DNA from: Episyrphus balteatus
Lineage: Eukaryota > Arthropoda > Insecta > Diptera > Syrphidae
Direction of reading: 5' to 3'
Assembly (NCBI RefSeq): GCF_945859705.1
Contig: NC_079134.1
Coordinates: forward strand, 155,283,718-155,347,717
Length of the DNA stretch: 64,000 nucleotides
Below, in pieces: positions 55,851-64,000 of the stretch. The translations under genes and the position numbers were made by a program. Each line of letters begins with the position of its first letter. The first letter of the stretch is position 1. Under the pieces are notes generated by a model that saw nothing but the letters and a program-made list of their open reading frames with translations, had not been told where the DNA came from and did not search any database.

Positions 55851-58800
55851 AAAAAAAAATCTGAAAAGAATTTTACTTTTTTTAAACTAGCATTTGAAAA
55901 TTTGAGTTACATAAATTAATGTCATCTTTTGGAATGTCTTGTCTTTTTGCGTTAAATTGTAAATATTCTGTATGAAATAAAGAAAATAGGGGAGAATGGT
56001 GTAGAATTGGACAAAATATTTATTCTTAAGCTGTGATAGGAGGAATGTCGGTTGCTTGGAAAATTAAAACAAAATTATCTGTTGTTTTCTGCTCTAAACA
56101 AATTTTGAGTTTTAACTTTCAAACTTTTGATTTTTAATCAATTATGATATGTATCATAAAACTAACGAAGGCAAATAAAAAGTTTTTCGAAGTTTTGTCT
56201 GTCTTTCAGTTCATCATATAGACCAATTTATTTTAAGCTGAAGATCATCATTTATCAAATCAAATTTTCCCGCAAATATTATTTAAGTATCAGTCTTCCG
56301 TTACTTCCAAAGTGATTTTGATTTCATAATATATAATTTTGTACTCTAAAAGTTCTTTCGAAAACAACCAAGTATTTGATGATTTCAAATGCCATATTAT
56401 TACTTTTTTAGTAGCTTCAGACTTGAAATTTCAAGAAGAGACATTCGTAAAATTTAAAGTTGAACGAGATAAATTCAACAATAAAAGTTGTTTAATTAAA
56501 CGTTAAATAACTTAACATTGCTCTTTTATGATAAGTTACCAAAAAATATCATTTAAATTGTGTATAGGTAAATACATTTTGATCACCCAAAACTAAGGAA
56601 ATGGCAATTATTTTTTAAACATTATTATAAGTTTTACAGTCAGATTTTTATCTGTGCTGTCTTGGAATTTGTGTAGAAAGGTAAAAACCCTTCATGAAAT
56701 TTTGATTTTTTATTTAAAGTAGATATTTTATTTTTCAAATTAATCTTTAAAAAGAAATGGTCCGCAACGAAATTCGTTTTGAACTAAACCATAATTTTGT
56801 GAAGACTTTTTGTATGCGGATTTCCTTATGCAAAGTCAAAATTGATTGGCATGTCATACTTGAATATTAAAGTATAAGAATACGATTTTTGGGTACTTTT
56901 CATGTCGAATTACGTCAAAAGCTAAATTACTTGCATATAACTATGTATAATCTAAAAAGTCATTTCTGTTGTCGAAAATACATTTCTTTCAAAATTAATT
57001 TTTCTCTCAAATTTATTGGAAGAAACAATTTATGATACTTACTTGATACATATTTCAAGATCTTAGTGGTTTACCTAATGAATGGTTTTTTGAAGGAAAT
57101 ACAAATTTGTGACTTCTATTTTGGATAAAAAAAAACATAATACGTAAAAACTTGTATTTTAGATTAAATATAAAAAAGCGTTTCATTTAAAATAAGTTTT
57201 TGAGATTTTATAGTTAAAATACTAAGGAGTACAGTTATAAAACTAGACGAATTCGATGTACAATAAAGTTAACTTAAAACAACATAACATATTTCTTACT
57301 CAGAATTTTGTATATTAAGCTGATAAGTGTAATTGGTTGAACTCACGAGTAAGTCGAAAATTAAAAATCTACGTCAAGTTTCGATTATTTTAGTTCAACT
57401 TAGTTCATCAATCGCTCAAGATTAGAATATTTGCATTCCGATTTGTCAATAAAAAAAAAAGGTTCCACATACACCACAGTGACCCATTGATTTTGCTGAC
57501 TATTTAACTATGTGAACAAATTATGAAATAATACTAAATAGCGGTTGTTGGTGGAACGTTTTATTTATTTACCTGATGCTGAAAAATAGTGCCAACATTT
57601 TGAAGTACCAAGTAGAGAAGACATGATTCGCAATAGTTAACAATAAGTTCAATTGCTACAATATTATAATATTTTAATGATGGAAATGGACCCCTCATCC
57701 CCTTCCAATAAAAAAAAATTAAATTTTGATTTGTGCATTAAATATTTTTTTTTTTTTGTTAATACTAAACGATTTTGGCTATTTGACCATACATTAGAAA
57801 TATCATTTATAATATTGAACCTAATGTAAGGCCAAATAGTCAAAATTGTAAGAAATTCAATGAATATTAAAAAAAAGTATTAAATGCACATGTTTTGCAT
57901 TTTTTTTTTTTCGATGCAGAAAATTTTTTATTTCCAATAGGTAACATTTTTTTTATTAAAATGTTTGTATTTGCAGTAAATATTATTTTTAAACTTGTAA
58001 TGGGAAACAAAAGCATTAAAAAATATATGGTTTCGTCTCTAAATATTTATGTTCGAAATTTCTGTAAAATTTTGGTCTTTTTATCATGATTTTGGTTTTA
58101 AAATGACTAGTGCATCCCGAAGAAATTTTCTTGGTTGGAATGTTTGAAAATGAATAGAAAACTCATTATTTAAAAAACTCATTAAAAGTTTTTACAAAAT
58201 AACTCAATTCTTAAAGTATTTTTATTGTGACAACACTTCTATTACTTTCTAGACTAATACCCCCACGGATACAAATGTCATGTTTTGCATAGTGTCTCCA
58301 TATTGGTTTGAGAATATAGTTAAGTCTTAAGTGGAAGCAGAGTGGTATCCCTGGTTGCATTGACAACGGTCTAACATGGCAGTGAGGCTGCTGACGGTAG
58401 CCGATTTATAGCAAAGTGATTTGTGGCTTGTGGGCTTTTTGCCTGCTGCTTCAGCTCCATATTCTTGTTTCGCTAGTCAATTCGGTGGAGGCGTTTGTTG
58501 TGACGATATTTTTTGTAGCTTTTTCCCTTTTTTTGTCTCCAACAAAATGAATATAAAATATCGTTTGTTGTCCAGTTAGATGCAATGGAAATAAAATTCA
58601 GAATTATGTGCGAGATTGCATACATAGTGATCATCACATGGGTTTTCGGAGTTTGGGAACAATGCCTGATGTTGGATGTGAATCCTGAAGCTACACACAG
58701 TAAAGAACGTAATATTCTAAAATTAGACAATGATGAGATCAGTTTTCACAGTAAACTGTGAGAATCCTTTTTATTTTAATATGTTTGTTTTTTTCCTTTT

Positions 58801-59356
58801 GCTTTTTGTATGTCAAGGGCATACATTGAGAGTTCAGTGTAGAGTTGTGTGAATGGATCGTAAACTCGAAGATTATCTTCGACGACGCCAATTTGTTGAT
58901 TCTTGGTTGACCAAATTATTATGATCGGAATGTTAATTGGTAGGGTATTTGTTTGAGGATGATCTTTATAATGTTAATTGATGCACAACATCCAAAAGTT
59001 AAAACAAAAAAAACTGAATTTGACTTTGAAATGAAAGGTTAAGTGTTAAGAAGTTCTTTCAAACTGCAATATTCTTTTTCGCTTGCTATAAAAACAAAGT
59101 GAATTAAAAAAAATGTTTCATCAAAATTGATGAATTTAAAATAGTATTAAACTGTAAAACCAATCAGAGCTTACTTAATTTTCCCGGTTTTGTAAATTTG
59201 CTCAGTCAATTTATTCAAAAAATAGCAATGAAATATAATTTTTGCAGGGCAATGTTTTTCTCATGAAATATGTTTGGGTACATCTCCTCATTATAAGACA
59301 CAATTTTTTTTGGAAGATTGGTGCATTGGAAGAGCCGTAAACTTGAAAAAGAGATT
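55851..59356. other. Non-coding, nothing recognised; unique patch 58.3-59.0 kb
   Basis: Mostly AT-rich. The part at 58310-58960 has mixed composition and no transposon ends. An 85-codon minus-strand frame at 58473-58730 has no recognisable domain. No element boundaries were found. Confidence 0.4.
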
Positions 59357-59363
59357 GGTTCGG

Positions 59364-60485
59364 ACTTAACGATCGTATCTCAAAAATAGATTATATAGTG
59401 TTGTATTTAGAAATGAATGTTCCCAATGGTTTAAAACTAATTCGGGTGTACCTCAAGGTAGTCACCTTGGTCCTTTATTGTTTGTCTTATTTATTAATGA
59501 TCTTCCTTCTGTTTTAAGTAACTCTATGTCTTTAATTTATGCCGATGACGTGAAAATATTTCGAAAAATTGACTCAGTAGCTGACTGTGAACTTTTACAA
59601 GAAGATCTTCAAAAATTCTGGGAATGGTGCAATACTAATCGTCTGTCTTTAAATATTGAAAAGTGTAAAATAATGCGTTTTACACGCAAACACAATGTCC
59701 TGTCATATACTTATTTGTTGAACACGTCTCAATTATGTAGTCTTTCAAGTTTCTCTGACCTCGGTGTGGTGTTGGATTCAAAACTTTCATTCACTAACCA
59801 TTACAATTATATTATAAAAAAAGCTAATAAGATGCTTGGTTTCATTAAAAGATTTGCTCGTGACTTTCGTGATCCTTATGTGCTTAAAATTCTGTATGTT
59901 TCATTTGTTAGGTCTATTCTGGAATACGGTTGTATTGTATGGGTCCCATATTACGCGGTTCATGTCAACAGAATAGAATGTGTTCAAAGAAGATTTATGA
60001 GAATCTGTTTACGTTTTCTTCCCTGGTCTAGTATGATTGATTTGCCACCATATTCACATAGACTTCAACTAATAAATCTTCCATCTCTTTTAAGTTATCG
60101 AGAGTACCTGCAATTCTGTTTTATGGTGGGAATTGTTAGCGGAACTGTTACAGCTCTGTTCTGTTCTGTGTAGATTGAGTTTTAGTGTTAGTCGTTGCAG
60201 CTTAAGAAGGCAACTGCCTCTTTGTAATATCTTTAGTAGATCTAACTATGGGGCCAATAGTCCTCTCAATATTTTGATAAATATCTTCTATAAAAACTAT
60301 TTTTTAATTCAATCAAATAATGTTAACGTAAAATCACAAAATTTTAAGAATATGTTCTTCATTCATTGCAATTAAATTTATAAAATAAAATAGATTTAAG
60401 TATTTATAAGTATATTTAATGTACATAATGTCATAATATAAGAGATTACTGCGTTAGTATTTAACGTGTTGAATAAATAAATAAA
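59364..60485 (+). mobile_element. 5'-truncated jockey-like LINE with 7-bp TSD
   Basis: Insertion flanked by GGTTCGG (59357-59363 and 60486-60492). The 3' end is TTGAATAAATAAATAAA, a tail typical of insect jockey-group LINEs. The body is the C-terminal half of the reverse transcriptase ORF plus a short 3' UTR. Truncation occurred just before the RSYLKNR segment of the RT. Confidence 0.85.
59370..60375 (+). pseudogene. Non-LTR reverse transcriptase fragment, frameshifted
   Basis: The frame starts RSYLKNRLYSVVF, passes GVPQGSHLGPLL and the catalytic IYADDVKIF, then the thumb region with WCNTNRLSLNIEKCK, FSDLGVVLDSKLSF and SILEYGCIVW, and stops at 60173. Similarity continues in another frame (60133-60375) with NYGANSPLN, the usual C-terminal block, so one frameshift lies near 60135-60170. 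The N-terminal endonuclease and fingers are absent. It cannot act on its own. Confidence 0.9.
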
Positions 60486-60492
60486 GGTTCGG

Positions 60493-63400
60493 TTTTCAAT
60501 GACTTACAAAATTTTTGTTGTAAGTATTCACACAACACTACCATTTTTCCTCACAGAGTATGCAAAACAAAACTGGAAAAAAAGGCATAAGAATGATGCC
60601 CGGTTAAAATATATAGTTAGGTTTGTACATATTATATACCCTGATCTGTAATTTAATGTTTTTTTTTTTGTTTAAGGAAAAGATTTTCGATTCTCTGTCT
60701 GTATAGTAGCCTTAAAATTGGTCACATTCAAGTTCCCTACACTTAAAAAGCAAAATTTCAAGTTAGTTTAAAATTGAACCTTCTTGATACGCTCTATTGC
60801 TGCTTTTATGCACTGCTTAAAAATATTATAAGAAAGTTTTAATTTTTAAAATTCATTAAAATAGGTATAATTTAAATCAAAAATATAAAAAGTGCGTATA
60901 CGTCAAGGTGGATTTTGTTTTTCTTTTTCCAAAACATATGTGTGTATTGTGTACCTACAATGTTCATCAGAAGAAATTCTATAATTTATAATATGTATAG
61001 TGTTTTTATAAAAAGAGGAAATGTTTTAAAAATGTTCACTGGGGTGTATACGTACTTTTTTTGATTTTTATTAAAATTATATTTTAATGTACTTTAGAGA
61101 TTGAAATTAACTTTGCAATATTTTCGAGATAAAAAAAAACTAAAAATATCAACATCGCTAATTTTTTTTAACAAGCCTTATAACCTAGAAACATTTGAAA
61201 ATACGGATATTGCACCTGGCAAAAACAGTCAACAAAACATAAAAAAAAATATTGTTTGTGGAATATGTATAGTACTTGTAATCATATGAAAAATGTTTTT
61301 AATTAATTTCTTGACACTGAATGTAATGACATACAAAATCAAGTCAATACTAGCACTCTAAGATAAGTGAAGAATCCATAAAGTTTTTTAAAAATATAAG
61401 GAAATAAAAGGAATTATTGCAAAAAATCTGTTAAGAAAATGATACACGATTGAAATCTGGTAATAATGTTACTCTAACATATAAGTCAGTCAAAAATCAT
61501 TCGAGGCCATATAAATTTTTTTGGAAGGAAAGGTGTTTTTCTAGCAAATAAAAAAAAAATTGTTTGGAGTTAAGTATATTTCCTTCCATCAAAACCAAAC
61601 TCGTTTTGGTTTCAATTGCGTTTATTTTAAATGATTATACACTAAACTTGTTAACGAATAATTTTTAGGACTTATTACATAGCTAATTAACTCCCTCCTC
61701 GAAAAACTCCCTATCGCTGAAAACTATCCTTTTTTCTTGGTTTTTATTACAGACTTAAAGTTCATTAGGGTATCCCATTAGTTTTTATAATTTTAATAAA
61801 ATGTCATTTATAAAATTCCAACAAAGTTTCCATATTTAAAAAAAAATGCTTTTTACCAAAAATATTTTATATTCTACCTAAATTCTTGGTCTCTATGATT
61901 AATGAAACCAATTTACCAATTTTCACTGCGGTATCATTTTTATTACAGTTTTTTTGATACTAATTCTGAATTTTATCTTTCAAAAAAAAAAAAAACATAT
62001 AGGGTTTTCCTTGTACCTGTACTTTTTGAATCTTTACTGTGTGGAACGGTTGATTAAACAAACCTATGATTATATTCCACAAACAATTTTTTCACTGTTT
62101 TTTTTTTTTTTTAAGTTCGATCGTTGCAAAAAAACGTTTTGCCAAGTTTCATGAGGGTATAACATTCTAATTTATTTATTGATTTTAGTCATGTAAATGC
62201 ATTATTACACAAATACACGACAACTTTAACGTCAACAAAAAAAAAAATTAGAAACTTTTTAGGTACATGAATTCAAAATCATCTAGTCTAAAATAACGAT
62301 TTTTTTTTTAGGTAATTCATTTTATTTCAAATTTATATAAAAAAAAAAAACTGTCATACTGCCATGTTTTCTGTCATCAAAATGACAAATGAAATGAACT
62401 ATATCAATTGATCAATGTATATAAAAGATACTAGAGGCAGATATTCATTCATTAATACATTTAAAACCAAGTGTCACAAAATGACATGTTAGTAATTTAT
62501 TAGAATAATGGCAATTTGCCAAAGAAATGTGAGCAGGTTAATTTTTGTATATTTTGTGGTTAAAAAAAAAAAAAATTAAAATATACGATATCAAGCAAAA
62601 TACATAGTTGCATACATGCTATCTATTATTAAAGTCACTTATCCATATTTTTTTATTGTTTTTATAAACAATTATTTGGAAATTTTATTGTACCTATGTA
62701 TTTACAAAAAAAGGCAACATTATGAGAAATCGTAAAAATTTTATTTTATTCTTAATGGTTCATATATAAAAACATTTATTGTTTTTGATCAAAACCTGTA
62801 TGCATTTTTATCTTCATTTAATATAAATAAATATAAATAAAAATCAGCATGATTCACTCGTGCCTACCTATTTTATTTGTTGATGATTTTGTCAAAATTA
62901 AGGTATGATGTCAATTAAAGCTCATTTTAAACACCTTTCTATCTTACGTCGACATTTAAAATAAACCCCTTTATTTTATAGACTCGATGTCATCTTGATT
63001 ATTATTTAAATAAACAAATTTATATATTAGCATTTTTATTATTAACCAACAACAATAGACCAAATACGTAATTTTGTCAAAAATAAATATTATTTATAGG
63101 AAAAGTCTCTAATAAATTTTTAAAAGAAAATCCAAAACAAAAATGAGAACGATGAACTTGAATTTTTTTTTATGAGTAAAATTTGTGCAGCTCTTAAACT
63201 TTGTGATTGTAATTAGCGTGGGGCTGATGATTTTGAGATGCAAGTCATAATATTTATCTTGGAGGAGGAGGTCATTGAATTTTTGTGCACTCACTCACAC
63301 CTTTTTTATTATCACTTGGGATGAGAATAACTCAAAATGAAATTGAAATCTATTAATTTTTTATGAAGAAAGTTCATGAATTTTAAGGTAAATAAAATTA

Positions 63401-63669
63401 AATTTTAACGCATTTGAACTTTGAGTTTAAAGTAATAATTTCTTTAAGTAAATGAATAAGATATTTTTAAACAAAATCGAATGTTTGGATTGATTTCTTG
63501 AACTTCTTTAAATTATCTTAACAAAAAAGTGGTTGTCTGTACAGTCGGTTTACGGACTAGAATTTTACGTGAGAACGTCATAAGGAAAATTGATTTAAAC
63601 ATTTTTTTCTGTCAACATTCTTGTTAAAAAAATTATATAATAATAAATCTTATAGTAAAGTACTTAAGC
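60493..63669. other. AT-rich non-coding, nothing recognised
   Basis: Long A/T tracts, many poly-A/T runs (for example 61981-61995, 62097-62113, 62339-62350), and no coding or repeat structure that could be bounded. Confidence 0.45.
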
Positions 63670-63673
63670 TTAA

Positions 63674-63956
63674 CCCTCTGTCGGCACACGGGTGCGAATT
63701 TGGCAGGACAAAAATAAAAAAATTACGATTTTTCAAAAAAATGGTCACAATAAGTCTCTTTATAAGGGTGAAAATATTTTTTTTCGGAATTGTGAATACA
63801 ATATTCGAATTCCTCGGAATATTCTACATCAATTTCATACTTGATTCTCTATAAAATATTGTGACCGAAAAAAGTTCTAGCGACATGAAAAAGTATACAT
63901 CAAAATCGCACCCGTGTGCCTGTCACGTCACAAAAAAGAGGTGTGCCTACAGAGGG
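63674..63956. mobile_element. piggyBac-like MITE, copy 2, 283 bp
   Basis: Starts CCCTCTGTCGGCACACGGGT and ends CTACAGAGGG, inside TTAA on both sides (63670-63673 and 63957-63960). It is inverted relative to copy 1 at 18643-18912. Copy 2 keeps GGCACACGGG and its partner at both ends, whereas copy 1 has lost this at its left end. Small frames through it in both copies are chance. Confidence 0.85.
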
Positions 63957-64000
63957 TTAAGATCAAGACCTTACATATGTATGCTTTGTCGAAAAACGGA

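Overview
The window is AT-rich nuclear DNA from an animal, most likely an insect and perhaps a fly. The reasons are the long A/T runs, the absence of compact coding DNA, and a transposon load of Helentron, jockey-like LINE, hAT, Tc1/mariner, PIF/Harbinger, piggyBac-like and Mutator-like elements. The order is inferred, not proven. I see no intact host protein-coding gene, tRNA or rRNA. The only long intact gene belongs to a transposon, and most short open frames are chance frames or antisense shadows of it.

The centrepiece (about 36.99-47.16 kb, minus strand) is an apparently complete Helentron (Helitron2-type rolling-circle transposon). It carries one uninterrupted 2,318-codon ORF (45554-38598). 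In order the protein has an N-terminal papain-fold cysteine protease-like domain with a Cys67/Asp194/His196 pattern, six 42-residue basic tandem repeats, a Cys-rich DUF6570-like segment, a HUH/Y2 replication initiator, a Pif1-type SF1 helicase, and an AP-type (EEP) endonuclease like those of LINEs. Both termini can be proposed: a 5' end near 47155 shared with a small derivative at 8.3 kb, and a 3' hairpin near 36990. The element sits near the middle of an older inverted-repeat element whose arms are at 36097-36720 and 47340-48022.

The rest is a mosaic of non-autonomous, mostly foldback elements, several with clean target-site duplications (TSDs). They are: hAT-like (1925-2822, 53396-54233); a TTAA-flanked element holding a TA-flanked one (5571-6799); two copies of a Helentron-like repeat (7.66-9.02 and 11.56-12.63 kb), the first holding the Helentron derivative and the second sitting in a relic of the long palindromic TA element seen at 14056-15136; piggyBac-like elements (18643-18912, 63674-63956); a nested Harbinger/Harbinger/Mutator-like set (21288-22508); a 1.6 kb Mutator-like foldback (31620-33216); and a stack at 49858-52870 that contains a 1.38 kb nearly perfect palindrome. 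LINE remains lie at about 3.96-4.2, 48.44-48.68 and 59.36-60.49 kb.

Between these are unique-looking, somewhat less AT-rich stretches (24.2-25.3, 29.9-30.35, 34.1-35.6, 55.45-55.85 and 58.3-59.0 kb). Two of them have dense TGTCA/TGACA motifs. They look like intronic or intergenic host DNA, possibly regulatory, but no gene can be assigned from sequence alone.
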